From Gentiana macrophylla (Eukaryota > Streptophyta > Magnoliopsida > Gentianales > Gentianaceae), in NCBI GenBank assembly GCA_026214975.1, contig JAOBSW010001146.1, positions 202,154 through 266,153 of the forward strand: a stretch of DNA of 64,000 bases. The letters run 5' to 3'. Shown here piece by piece: positions 48,258 to 58,943 of the stretch. Made by a program: the position numbers and the translations under genes. The notes below the pieces were generated by a model, which was given only the letters and a program-made list of their open reading frames with translations, had not been told where the DNA came from and did no database searches. Every line of letters starts with the position of its first letter. The first letter of the stretch is position 1.

Positions 48258-48823
48258 CTCATGATCGTGTTATGCACGCTAGTTTAGTTTTGCTGAGAAA
48301 GAAAAGCGAAACCCTAGAAATTGATTAAAGAGATTTAATCGAATTCGTGATTTGATCATTACTTAAAATCGCACCTTTATCTCACAATCTAGTTGGGGTT
48401 GGTTGGTTGATTGGTGGATTCTAGTTGCCTTGCCGTTCTTTTAATTCTTTGATAAACCAATTTGTTCGTATCAATTGTGATTGCTACGATTAGTTATTTC
48501 AAGAACTTTAGTTGTTCTCCATTGTTTTACGCATATTTTGCTTTTCAAAGACGTCACGAAGCCCGTCCACCCTCGGTGAACGGCCGTCCGATGTTGAATT
48601 TTTCATTTTTCGCTATTTTAGTCAGCGTTTCTTCGCTTCTATTTTACAATTAATATAAACCTTAGTTTTAGATAATAATTTGTGACATAATCGATATAAT
48701 AATCGTGCATCTTAATCCGATAAACATTCGACTTCTTGGGACGACCCGTTAACACCCCTTTACTACAAGCCTTATACTTGGGGTGTTTCGGTTTATAAAT
48801 TTAAAACTAGTTTTTACCGAACA

Positions 48824-48828
48824 ATCAC
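48824..48828. repeat. Solo LTR B target-site duplication, right (ATCAC)
   Basis: Matches 29682-29686. Confidence 0.85.
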
Positions 48829-49269
48829 CCCTCAAATCCTCACCCTAATTACTCCTCTACCCACTATCCCACTAAATCCTTCAACCTTCACTCATTTCAT
48901 CTATTTAAACAAGCCCTTCTACACCAATCTCATCATTCTTATCAATTTCTTTCTCCTCAATCACCAAACTTCTCCTATTTCTTCTTCTTCATCTAAATTC
49001 GGCCACTATCACCACCATATCACCATCATAACCAAACCATTTCCTTCCATTTTCCAAACCCTAAACACCACATCCACCACCCCTGTTGCTGAAAAGTATT
49101 GCTGCTGCAACAGTGAAGTGCTGTTGTTCTTCTTCTTCTATTAGCAGAAGCACAGCCTCAGAAAGAAAAACAGAAAAGTCCGGCCGCTAACTCGACCATT
49201 ACTGCCGAGTTACCGTGGTTTTTTTTTTTCCAAAATCAGCCTTAGAATCAGCTCCGATACTCATTCTGG
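48829..49269 (+). promoter_or_regulatory. A2 ORF2 promoter and CT-rich leader
   Basis: Pyrimidine-rich stretch with a TATA-like TATTTAAA at 48902-48909 and a CT/CA-rich 5' untranslated leader of about 330 bases, ending at the ATG at 49270. Typical composition of a plant Pol II core promoter and leader. The A1 equivalent is at 54210-54737. Confidence 0.5.
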
Positions 49270-50365
49270 ATGGGTCCTAAGAATCAACGTTCAACAGTTC
49301 ATCCCAGCGGTTATCAGTGTGTATATGGAGATGCTAACCCTTTAATCGAAGGGGTTGAGCAATTCCATTCTATGGAAATCTATGAGTCATTCTAAGGGCA
49401 TTGGAACGCAAGGCCAGTGGCCCGAGAACATAGGGTAGAATTAGCTGATTGCGGGTTGATCTTGCCCGAAGCCCTTCAAGCACAGGACATGGTGGACTCA
49501 CTGACTCAGTTCAACGCCACGGTGGTAAGGGAATTCTATGCTTACGTTTCACACAAACCTGGAGCCACATATGCCATGGTCCGTGGTGTTAAAGTTGATT
49601 TTTCTATTGAGTGGATCAATGCTCATTTTGGGGTTAGACATCAACCGGTGGGCCCGGATGAGTACACATCCTTGAGCAACATTGAAGATCTTGAGAGGAT
49701 GGACATGATAGCTGAGTATTTTGGGGTGCAATTGAAGTGCAATCCTGCTAGAGCCCCCACCATCTTCCTAGAGAATGATTTATCCTGGGACCCGAAGATG
49801 GTTAACAGATTTGTTTGTGCCCGCCTTCTACCGACCAAGCACACGGTCTCTGTCACCACCAAGAGGGCGGAGTTGATGTTTTATCTAGAGCAGGGATCTC
49901 TAGTCAACATTGGTCTACTGTTTCATAGCCGTATTCATGAGCTTGCCGCCACATCTGACCGCGAGCTGTTGCCATACGGGCCGATGATTGACATGTTTGC
50001 TTTGGAGGACGAGGTCAAGATTCTCGTCAGTGATGATTGGGAAGATCCTGAGCCGAAGATTAGTTTGCATTCGGTTCAAAAAGTTCCAAGACGGTTTGGA
50101 AGAGCTGAGAGGGTGCGTACTCCGGTCCTCGGAGCACCCCCGGACGTAGAGAGCTATGCTAGAGCAGCATTCGAGAGAGATTGCAAGTTTCCATCGCAAG
50201 ATTGACAAGATTATTGATTTCTTTAGCATACCTCCTTTGACCCCACCACCTAGGACTGCCCCACATCACTGAGCCACCTCTTTTGCCGCTGCTGCCTCGA
50301 GTTCTGGTCCACCTCCCTGTTTTGAGACTTTAGATGACTGGGAGGACTATTCTGATGAGGATTAG
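49270..50365 (+). pseudogene. A2 ORF2: putative plant transposon protein-like
   Basis: ATG 49270; TAA at 49393, where A1 has a sense codon; then open 262 codons from 49417 to 50205. A frameshift near 50190 leads to a Pro/Ala/Ser-rich tail, with one TGA near 50271, and the acidic end DDWEDYSDED before TAG at 50365. Blocks visible: FNATVVREFYAY, VKVDFSIEWINAHFGV, WDPKMVNRFVCARLLP, ELMFYLEQGSLVNIGLLFHSRI and LLPYGPMIDMF. These correspond to the domain often annotated in plant genomes as 'putative plant transposon protein' (I believe Pfam Transposase_32). The name is historical: there is no transposase catalytic triad, and its role in the element is unknown. The best-preserved copy in the window. 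Confidence 0.65.
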
Positions 50366-51567
50366 TCTTTTTCTTTTCGTTATTGTTGTTTTCCGGTTTC
50401 TTGTTTTTATTTTAATTTTTCTTTTCCTATCTAGTTGATGTAGTAGAATCATATTTATATAATGTTTGGATGGCTTAATTTGTTTTGGAGTTCATTATTT
50501 TCTCTTTTACTGCCGCCATTTTATTATACTGTTTCTTGTCACCGCTATTCTTCTTGGTTTGTTTGAGTTACTTAGCACAGATTCTTCATGGACTACTTAC
50601 ATGAGCGTGATGAATTGTACGACGATCTGATTCTTCTATGGTTCCACAATTAACTGAAGCTAAGTTCCTTTTCAATTTTGATTTATCATCTTACACATTA
50701 GGGACAATGTTTCGATTAAGTGGGGGGGGAGGGGTAAGGGAACGTCACTTAGCATCTTAGCATTATATTTCGTGAATTGCGTTATTATCTTGATTCTCTT
50801 TGATGCACGATTCACCATTTAGACTTTGATTCATTTCGACAAAATTTCAAAAGAATTATGATATCTTTGATCTTTTCGAGTTAATTGACTTCATCCTTGT
50901 TTTACTTTGTACGAGTGAGAGGAATGTCCACTTCTAGCGCATATTCGGTTATGAGCCACCATTTTAAGCACGTATAACTCACTTCCCATGGTGTGTAGTT
51001 GGTAGCTTATTGCTTTGACTAGAGTTGACCCTGGCTTCATCACGAATCATGTTTCACCAACGCTTATGAAGGTAATGGAATTTCGGATTCGGTAGTTTAT
51101 CATGAGTGGGGCCTTGAGGATAGATAAATCAATGAGAGTTCACCCGCAAAGAAAGAGAAGTGCATTGAAATATATACATTTATAATCTCTTTGGCAATAT
51201 TTTAGTCGATGGAGTGTAAGACGCACGACATTTGCATAGACCGATAAACGTGAGCCAAAGAGTAATATATACTCGGTTCTCAATCCACCTTGCCAGTCCA
51301 ATTAATTTATAAATAACATGTTTGAGACTGGTTAGTTCGACTATGTGTTGATGTAATGTGAGATTTTCTGCATTACTAAGCGGTTGTGAAGGTTAGGGCA
51401 CACACACAATGGCTCATGACGTGAATAGTGTTTAATGCGTTCATTGATGGATATGAGTGGCATGATCTTGATCTTGACTTTGTAAGGCATATTTGTTTTT
51501 AATTAATTTGTATCTTGATCGATTGTATTGTTTCTTTTTCGCCTTTTGCTCGGAACGATCAAAAGCT
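50366..51567 (+). other. A2 3' non-coding region
   Basis: A long region downstream of ORF2 with a G-rich tract AAGTGGGGGGGGAGGGG near 50719, shared in shorter form by A1 (56143). It is collinear with A1 60644-61500 in its second half. No gene. Confidence 0.6.
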
Positions 51568-51580
51568 AAGTGGGGGTAGT
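51568..51580 (+). promoter_or_regulatory. Polypurine tract of A2
   Basis: AAGTGGGGGTAGT immediately before the 3' LTR start TGATAACGCC. Confidence 0.8.
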
Positions 51581-51886
51581 TGATAACGCCTACTAATTGT
51601 TACCAATAATTTTACCTATATTCACCCCAAATTCGCTCAAGAGAGGATAAATAGGCTCGTTATTATGTGGAATATATTTTAATTTCTATGTTAGTGTTTC
51701 CAAGATCGTAATTCTTCATCTACGTTATTTTCCCGAGGTTTTGCACTGCTTTTGTCTCATTTTGCGTGTTTTATAGGATGTACCGAATCTAGCATTGAAG
51801 AGTGGATATGGACCGAAAGAAGTACATTGGGCCAAGTGATTGAAGTCCAAGAAGAAGCCTGCTGAAGAAAAAGAAGAATAGTAGGC

Positions 51887-51919
51887 CCGGTAACCTGAGG
51901 GCAAGGCCCGGTAAACCGG
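51887..51919. repeat. Duplicated CCGGTAA palindrome segment in A2 3' LTR
   Basis: CCCGGTAACC is followed 20 bases later by CCCGGTAAACCGG. The 5' LTR has only the second, so the motif number changed after insertion or by template variation. Confidence 0.6.
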
Positions 51920-52002
51920 CGACTTGTTTGACACGAAATCGATTATGCCGCCTCTACTAGGTCGGTTAGGGTTCAAGAGAGTCTTAAGTCGGTCATTGTA
52001 AC

Positions 52003-52010
52003 TATATAAG
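52003..52010 (+). promoter_or_regulatory. TATA box of A2 3' LTR
   Basis: TATATAAG, same place as 26705-26712. Confidence 0.55.
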
Positions 52011-52968
52011 GCTGCGTATACTGAGTATCTCATATATTATTACCAATTCTTAAATTACATTATTCAATTTTGATGAAATAAAGTTATTCAAGCTTTTGGA
52101 GAGTTAATTCTGGTTTCTTCTCTTCTTCCATCATCTCTATCTTGAGTAGATCGAGCTAGATCTCCATTTTTGAAGGTATGAAGCATTGAACGTTCCTTTT
52201 TGTTTATGTGTTTTAGTTAATCTGCATGTTTAAAGACCCCATAATTTACTTATTTTAATCGTAATTGAGCAATGTAGATCCTGGGATAGGAAAAGCTGAC
52301 CCCGGTAAATCGGCGGTCTAAACCGGTTTACCGAGGAATTATTTCAAAAACCTAAAACTGGGATTCACTACACCACGTTGATCGGCGGTGTTTCATTAAT
52401 GATGAGGTTAGATCCGCCAATCGCTTCTTGTAATTGTGAATTGGCATGATATATGAATAGTGAAGTGCTATGTTTGGACATAGTCTTGAATGGACCCCAA
52501 GAACGTCTTTGATTAATTTCGATGCTGACTATCTAGGTGGGTTAGCGCTCGATATGGACAATTCTAGATCTTTATGCGTATGGGCTATTATGGACAAATT
52601 AAGGAGGGTAGCTTATGATAGATTGTCTACTACCATTGTCGAGTAGATAGGAGTAAGAAATGCACTAGTAGCTAATAATTAAAACAAAAGCTCATGATTA
52701 ATTTAAGGAAATTATGGGAAGTAAACGTAACGATTAACTAATCCAAGGTAGTAGATCGGTGAGGGAGGGGAGGATTACCAAGTTTGTTTTCTTTTATGTT
52801 TATTGTTGGTCAATGACCGCCTCTATGTTGCTTCTTAATTAGGTTAGAATCGTTTATACTTATAGTTGCATTGTCTCTGTGGGATCGACCTTCACTCACA
52901 TTTACTATACTACGATGTACCTAGTATTCTTGCTAGTAATATCAACGTTAGTGACTTACACGCAATCA

Positions 52969-52973
52969 CGCAT
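52969..52973. repeat. A2 target-site duplication, right (CGCAT)
   Basis: Matches 26298-26302. Confidence 0.85.
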
Positions 52974-53718
52974 CATGCGTTTTGTCGATTGTGAGTTGAT
53001 ATGTTGACTGGAAAGATGCGAGCCTGTAAGCTCAGAGTGGGACGTTTTATCTTCCATGTTGACTTTGTAGTCCTGGACATCGCCGATGATCCTAGTGGTA
53101 ATGTTTTGTTATGGCATCCATTCTTATCGACCAGTCGAGCCATTGTGGACTACGATAGTGGTGAAATCACACTTAGTGTCAACAATGATGCTAAAACTTT
53201 TACGATCCTAGAACTATTACCCAACCGGTCTGGACAGTACCGCGTGAGCTCAAACACCTGGAGAAGTAAAAGTCATAGGGATAGATGATATTCGAGATAA
53301 AAAGAACAAGGGTAGTAGAAACCCGCAAGAAGGAATTTATGATTGTTCTACTTTGAGAAAAGATGAAATGATTCACAATGATGCACTTAGGGAGGAAGTC
53401 AATTTTGACGAATCTGCCCCGTATAGTGAAGGTTTAAGTTAAACAATTGAAAAAGTGAATTATTTGAGCAATAAGAGTAAATCTCAAAGTAGACATGGAA
53501 ACCGAGGCACCGTGGTGAAGAAGGCCAAGTGTGAAAGGTTGGGAGCTCAAGGTTTCACTAAGGAGGTTCGAGAAGAAGTGCTTACGGACGGAAATGAAGA
53601 ATGCTTCTACACGGGCATAAAAATCCCGGTGGAGAGCATGGATCGAGTGAGAAGGAAGACACACCTCTGCGAACGCCTCCAGGGTGCAAGTCTGGTGGGT
53701 GAAGACCCAAAAAATTGA
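52974..53718 (+). pseudogene. A1 ORF1, C-terminal part: retropepsin-like protein
   Basis: Continues the frame cut at 26302. A TGA near 53003 and a frameshift lead into the open stretch 53001-53288, with MRACKLRVGRFIFHVDFVVL and the Athila-protease box SGNVLLWHPFLSTSRAIVDYD, in which the usual GRP is WHP. A further frameshift follows, then the basic/charged tail (53455-53718). Collinear with A2 28560-29152. Confidence 0.65.
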
Positions 53719-54209
53719 CTGAGTGGAATTCGGAAGAAAACTCAAGCTGGCAACTCTAAATTCCGAACGAGCTTCTTACCCTTAGGTTAGATAGAGTCGA
53801 AAAAAGTAGCTGGAATGCATGACAAGCTTTTTTTCATCCTACCGCATCCTGAAGTTTCGTACCTAAAGGATGGTGGGAAGGTTTTTTTTAAACTTCTTGA
53901 GCAATCCGGTGAAGTAGGTTAGAATAGTAGGAGAGAAAATACAAAGAAGGCAAAGTCTTAGCCTATGAGGAGTCAGTTTTGGATTGATAATTGTCGAGGA
54001 TTCAACACGGTGTGAAGCAGTACTGTAGTTTTATGGAATCTGGAAGAGAATATCTTTTGCAGCCACAAGAGTACCCCACGCAGCTGTGAGAGTTCCTGAT
54101 TCCAGTTCCCGAGGATTGAAAAAATTCTGGGAACTCATGATGGCGCATGGACCCCACGCGCTGCATCAGGAATCTGATGGGGCAAGGAACCGTCCCATTA
54201 CCCTTTCCA
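53719..54209 (+). other. A1 linker downstream of ORF1, non-coding
   Basis: Contains the AAGCTGGCAACTCTAAATTC block matching A2 near 29170, and TTCATCCTACCGCATCCTG matching A2 near 29265. No gene. Confidence 0.5.
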
Positions 54210-54737
54210 CTACTCCACCTTTCACTCTTCCCCATTACTCCTTTTCACCTCAATCCCATCCAATCCTCCCTCAATCCACTCACCCACCATTACTCCTCCC
54301 CACCTTTCCATACAACTCATTCAAATTCAAACCATTTCAAATTCAAATTCATTCACCTTCTTCCTATATAAACCACCTTATACCTTCACCATTTTTCATC
54401 ACCATCACCATTTCTCCTCCTTCATCTTCTTCTTTTTCATCTAGAAAAAATTTCGGCCTACACCACCACCGTCTCCAAACAACCACTTACCACCATTGTT
54501 ATACCGAAACCCTCACCATTTTTATTTTTCCAATTGTTTTCTTGTAAAAATATCGAGTTAGCAACTGAAAGTGCCATTTTTTATCGACAGTTGTGGGATT
54601 CCGAGTCGAAACCATAAAAATCAAAACTTCGGCAAACGTAAGACACCCTTTCGCGGGTGGCGAGACCTATTTTTCTGCATCAACTGAGTTCAGTTCATCA
54701 AATTTAATGGCTGTTATAGGCAACCCCATCCCGAGAC
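54210..54737 (+). promoter_or_regulatory. A1 ORF2 promoter (TATATAAA at 54365) and CT-rich leader
   Basis: Dense C/T/A stretch with almost no G (54200-54430), a consensus TATATAAA at 54365-54372 followed by CACCATCACCAT and TCATCTTCTTC leader sequence. Equivalent to A2 48829-49269. Confidence 0.55.
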
Positions 54738-55788
54738 ATGGAGGACCAATGTAGAGAGTTTAGGGTGATGCTGTTCCAATAACTATGTAGATCAGTTCAC
54801 CTCCGTAGCTATCTATGAGTCTTTTCGGACTAACTGGAATGCGCGGTCGGTTGCAAGGGAGAGAGGCGTAGACCTCAATGATTGTGGTGACATTATACCA
54901 CGAGTGCTCCAATTTCACGGCATAGAGGACATGGATATTATACCTCCTACATTCAATGCCGCCATTGTCCGTGAATTCTATGCCTCACGTGGCGGCAAAC
55001 CCCGATAAGGAGTTCACCACCGCACCGGAGAGCCATATAGATGTCCATATAGATATTTCAATCGAGTGAAATAATGCCCACATTGGCATAGAAAATGCAC
55101 TACTTCATGAAAAGAGTTCACCCCCGCATTTGAGAGCCCGATCTCAAGCGCCGATCGTATAACTAAGTACTATGATGTTCGGTGGGACTTTGGCGCAAAA
55201 CATTTCCCGACTACCTTCCGTTCAAACGAAGTGACCTTTGACGCTGATGTATGTTGCCTGATTTGTGATCACACATCTTCCGCCCAATGCTCACACGAGA
55301 GAGCGGATGACGTCTCGGCAGCCGAGCTCATGTACTATCTCAATATCTAGAATGACGTGAACATTGGTCTATTGATGCATGAGAAGATTGTCCAGGTTGC
55401 CGGGATGAGGAGAGATATTTTGCTGTATGGAAACCTGATAGATGCATTGGCGATGGTAGTAGAGTGCCAAGTTCTAGCCGCCGATGATAGAGTCGAGCCG
55501 CTGCCTTTTCTTGAGAGCGAGTCGCTGACCGTCACGGGAAGGTGAAGAAGTAGGCCAGTGATAGCAGCACAAAGACGTGCTAGGCCTCAGCCAGAGTTTC
55601 AAGATGAGGTGACTACGCAATTGATGACCATGTGAGCCATGCTCAATCATATGATCACATCTAAACATTCCTCCATATGCCCCCCACCGAGAGCCCCTAG
55701 GCATGACCCATCTTCTTCGGGGGCCGGCCCTTCTTCTTCTGCATCACCTCCTGTTGATGAAGACTACGAGGACATTGACTATGATTAG
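54738..55788 (+). pseudogene. A1 ORF2: putative plant transposon protein-like, strongly decayed
   Basis: Homologous to A2 ORF2. Readable pieces include VDQFTSVAIYESF, NWNARSVARERGVDLNDCG, FNAAIVREFYAS, ELMYYLNI, then a stop, DVNIGLLMHEKIVQVAG, DILLYGNLIDALAMV, and a Ser/Pro-rich acidic tail ending EDYEDIDYD before TAG at 55786-55788. It carries several stops and frameshifts. The start at 54738 is uncertain because the N-terminus is scrambled. Confidence 0.6.
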
Positions 55789-56220
55789 TTGCATCGTACT
55801 AGACTTTTTAACATTATTCTCTCAATTTTTCCATTTTCATATTTTTATTTCCCGACTTCGCAAATTATGGTTTTTTGTTTTAATAAAAGTATTTTGAATG
55901 GCTTAATTGTTTGCACTTTTATTAAATTTTTACTTCAATTTAAATATTATGTATTTTATCATGTTACTCTGCTTTCTGGCTTTGTTTGTATGTTAGAATT
56001 TCTTATAGTAGATCTTCGTATAATTTTGATGACATTACGACTGAGACATGTGCCACGGCTTCGATCTTATTGCTCTATGCTTAACACAAGCTAAGTTCCT
56101 TTTCGTTTTTAATCTTTTCATCATTGGGGAAAATGCTTCGATTAAGTGGGGATATCAATGTCACTTAGCTTTTGACTATAAATTGCTGGTTATCTGAGAA
56201 CCCGAATGCGCATCCGATCT
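55789..56220 (+). other. A1 3' non-coding region, first part
   Basis: T-rich. It contains CTAAGTTCC...GCTTCGATTAAGTGGGG, matching A2 at 50660-50725. It ends where D interrupts. Confidence 0.55.
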
Positions 56221-57482
56221 ATATTTGGATCGTTAGATCAAATTCACAGCACCGATTGAGACGCTCGATCATGAATAGTGGAAGCAACGAATAAATTCGC
56301 ATGCGTATTTACTATGATGTGATCCACATAAATAATTAATATGATTATGCGAAGGTAGAAGACTTACCTAAACAGAGAGGAAGAAATAGCCGACCAAAGG
56401 GGAGAAGCCGCAGTCTTCCGGATTGTATCTCCTAGCGACGACTGGTGGACGTCGATCCTCACCGTAGAACCTCCTCGAATATGCTCAAGAAAAACCCTAG
56501 GTTTTTCTTCTCTTAATGACTAGAACAAGAAACTACATTTTCTTTTCTATTTTGGTATGTGAGGCGCAAATAATGATGTGTTATTGTGTTGGGAGGAACT
56601 TTATTTATATAGGAAAATAACTAGTCAAGAGAGTTATCATTTTCACACCACAATTACCTATTCCCATAAGGAAAATATATTTTCCATAAGATAAGAGATA
56701 ATTCCCAAAAATCAATCTCTTATCTCTCTTTACTATTAATTATCTAACAAATAAATAATTAACTAATTACATATATGACATAATCTAGGAAAATTTATTT
56801 TCCTAATTTTCTCACATAATGGCGCCACTTTTGCCATTATTTTAATAGAAAATATCTTTTCTATTTTACATATTATTTATCAAATAAATAATATTGCATA
56901 ATCATTAAATAGACCAACTATTTATTTATTCATGAGGTTGCATAAAATGAGAAAACACTCGCGTGTTAGAAGCCAATCCGGGACCATGGACCTATACCCA
57001 AGAATCTACAATAAATTGAATAAAATATTCGCCGAACGAATATTTCTACTCAACTTATTAATTTCGAATTACGCCACCATAAATCCAAACCGAACTCTAT
57101 CGATTATAGATATAACTTGTTCTCAAAGCGTCGAGTCAATAAGTGTCAATTGATATAATCATTACAAAAGCATTTAACCCTCCATAGACTATCCGTATAA
57201 AGTGGGATTATTTCCGTAAACCTTCTTCAATACATCTTATCCTTATTTACCATTAACCCACTAGTGATCAATTAGTTCATAACCAATACAAACTCCGCGG
57301 ATCAATCGGTTTCTTGGATTAACAAAAAGGGAATTCTCTTTCTACCTCCCGGAAGGAAGGAATGGATTCCATATCTATGCGAGATGTACACTTCTCACTC
57401 ATTCTAGAATAGTGCCAAAATGAAAGTGATTCGGACCATGCCTCTTAGCGATCCTTAACGAACACATCAAACCCTGTCTTGA
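56221..57482 (-). repeat. D 3' LTR, truncated
   Basis: Aligns with the right LTR up to CACATCAAACCCT(G/A)TCTT. The last about 430 bases of the LTR are missing and sequence jumps directly to leader-type sequence. A - strand TATATAAATA box lies at 56603-56611. Confidence 0.7.
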
Positions 57483-58943
57483 AACCAGTAGGAGTACCCA
57501 AAATCTTATACTTTCGGAGACCAAGCCATGCATTTTGATAGCGGTGGCGAGCCTTAGGGGCCGAAATCAAAACGGCACGAGGCGTCACCATTCTCTCACT
57601 TGCTTGTGTCAACCGTAGAGTCCGTGGGGTCGGTTGTCACCTTCACCGCTCCCACTCATTATTTTGAAAATTAGATAGTTTAATTAGGATTTTGAATTTC
57701 CTTTTCAATCTTGAAAAACAATAAATCACAAAAATAAAGATCCCACTATTTCATCGGCTCCAAATATTTGTCTAACAAGTGACACTATATTCATGATTTT
57801 CCAATTCTTGAATATTTACAAATTTCTTGTGCAGACACTACACAACTAAAATTCACCAAAGAATTTTTAAGTCCTAATCTTGTCATGATAAAATTTTTAG
57901 GATTATAGAATTATCCAATAAATCGAAATACAATAAATCAAGTAAAACCAACCACTAACTTATCGGTTCCAAATACGTCTAGTTGGTGTCCAATTTTTCA
58001 TGATTTTCCAATTTTTTTAATCAAAATCTAATTTATATAGACACTACATAACCCAAACCCGAAGGATTCATAATCCCAAATTAAGTTTATCATGTGAATT
58101 TTATATCCCAATAAAATTCCGTTTCTTTAATTAATTTAATTTATTTTTAATCTAAATTAATTATCATGTTCATACATGTCTAATTAATGTGAATATTAAT
58201 TTGCTACATGTATGCATATGATAGGAGTGGAATTCAAGAATATGATGAATGGCATGGTTATATCACATAAATAATCACATAAGAAAATAATGCAAAAAAA
58301 TAAACCTTTCGAGATGGACTGTTGATACCCCGAATCTAATCTAAAAATTAAATAAACCCTAAGTATAGAAAGTATTTATTAATCTACTTTTGTTATCGGC
58401 CGCCACCGCCGCCTTTGGTATTTAATTTATTTTGCTCCCTTCCATTATAAAAACTCGCTTGCTCGGCCGAGTTCGGTGGCAAACTGGTTCGATTCCTTCT
58501 TGGTGCAACTTTTACTTTGATAATTGATTTTTCGGAAAAATGTCAAAAAAAAAAATTGACGTCGAGGGAGGGGACTAGAACTCGTGATCTGCACAATGGT
58601 GTTTAAGCTTCTTGACCACCTGGGACGGTGCTTGAGGATGTTTGATCTTATTCGATAATAAATAAATACAAGCAGGCTGCAGCTTTTCTAATTTTCTAGT
58701 TACTAGGAAAGTAAATTACAACAAAATAAATTACATAATTTCTTATACACGAAAAAATTGGTTTTACAATAGATCTAATGGTAAACAAGTACCAACCCGA
58801 TCCATCTAAATCAACCAAAACATTCAACGACGCATTTATATAAAAATAATATAAAGATGCAATATTTATTCAATTCCACTCCTTATTAATTAATTATTCA
58901 ATCAAGATCACAAAATCGCTTTAACCTATCTCTCGATACCACA
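57483..58943 (-). other. D remnant interior (leader only)
   Basis: Starts with GAGTACCCAAAATCTTATAC and TTCGGAGACCAAGCCATG, matching C1/C2/C0 leader (for example 36810-36845). It then shows two diverged copies of the repeat of about 160 bp (57710-58040), an AT-rich stretch and a PBS-like TGGTATCGAGA on the - strand at 58931-58941. No coding sequence. Confidence 0.6.

Larger units (their letters stand above)
29687..48823 (+). mobile_element. Solo LTR of family B, split by the C1/C2 block
   Basis: Left part 29687-30539, right part 48258-48823. The ends TGTTAACGGT...ACCGAACA are near-inverted, and an exact ATCAC duplication flanks them. There is no PBS or interior, so this is a solo LTR of about 1.4 kb left by LTR-LTR recombination. 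The family is identified through B2 at 62383-63933, which is collinear and has a tRNA-Asp-type PBS. Confidence 0.85.
26303..52968 (+). mobile_element. A2: Athila-like non-autonomous element inserted in A1
   Basis: Complete ends: 5' LTR 26303-27672, tRNA-Asp PBS 27680-27697, PPT 51568-51580, 3' LTR 51581-52968, flanked by CGCAT (26298-26302 and 52969-52973). Without its nested passengers it is about 7.5 kb, with a 4.8-kb interior. The interior encodes a retropepsin-like ORF1 and an ORF2 of the putative plant transposon protein type. RT, RNase H, integrase and a gag capsid are absent, not merely broken, because the visible interior is collinear with A1. Confidence 0.85.
51581..52968 (+). repeat. 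A2 3' LTR (1388 bp)
   Basis: TGATAACGCC...CACGCAATCA, collinear with 26303-27672. It has several indels, including an extra CCGGTAACCTG segment at 51887-51906 beside the palindrome at 51908-51919. Confidence 0.88.

Noticed and set aside
58440..58620. tRNA- or SINE-like stretch with GGTTCGATTCC (B-box-like) near 58487 and an antisense-looking ACTAGAACTCGTGATC word near 58575
   Set aside because: No cloverleaf, no convincing A box at the right distance and no poly-A or short TSD; too weak to call.
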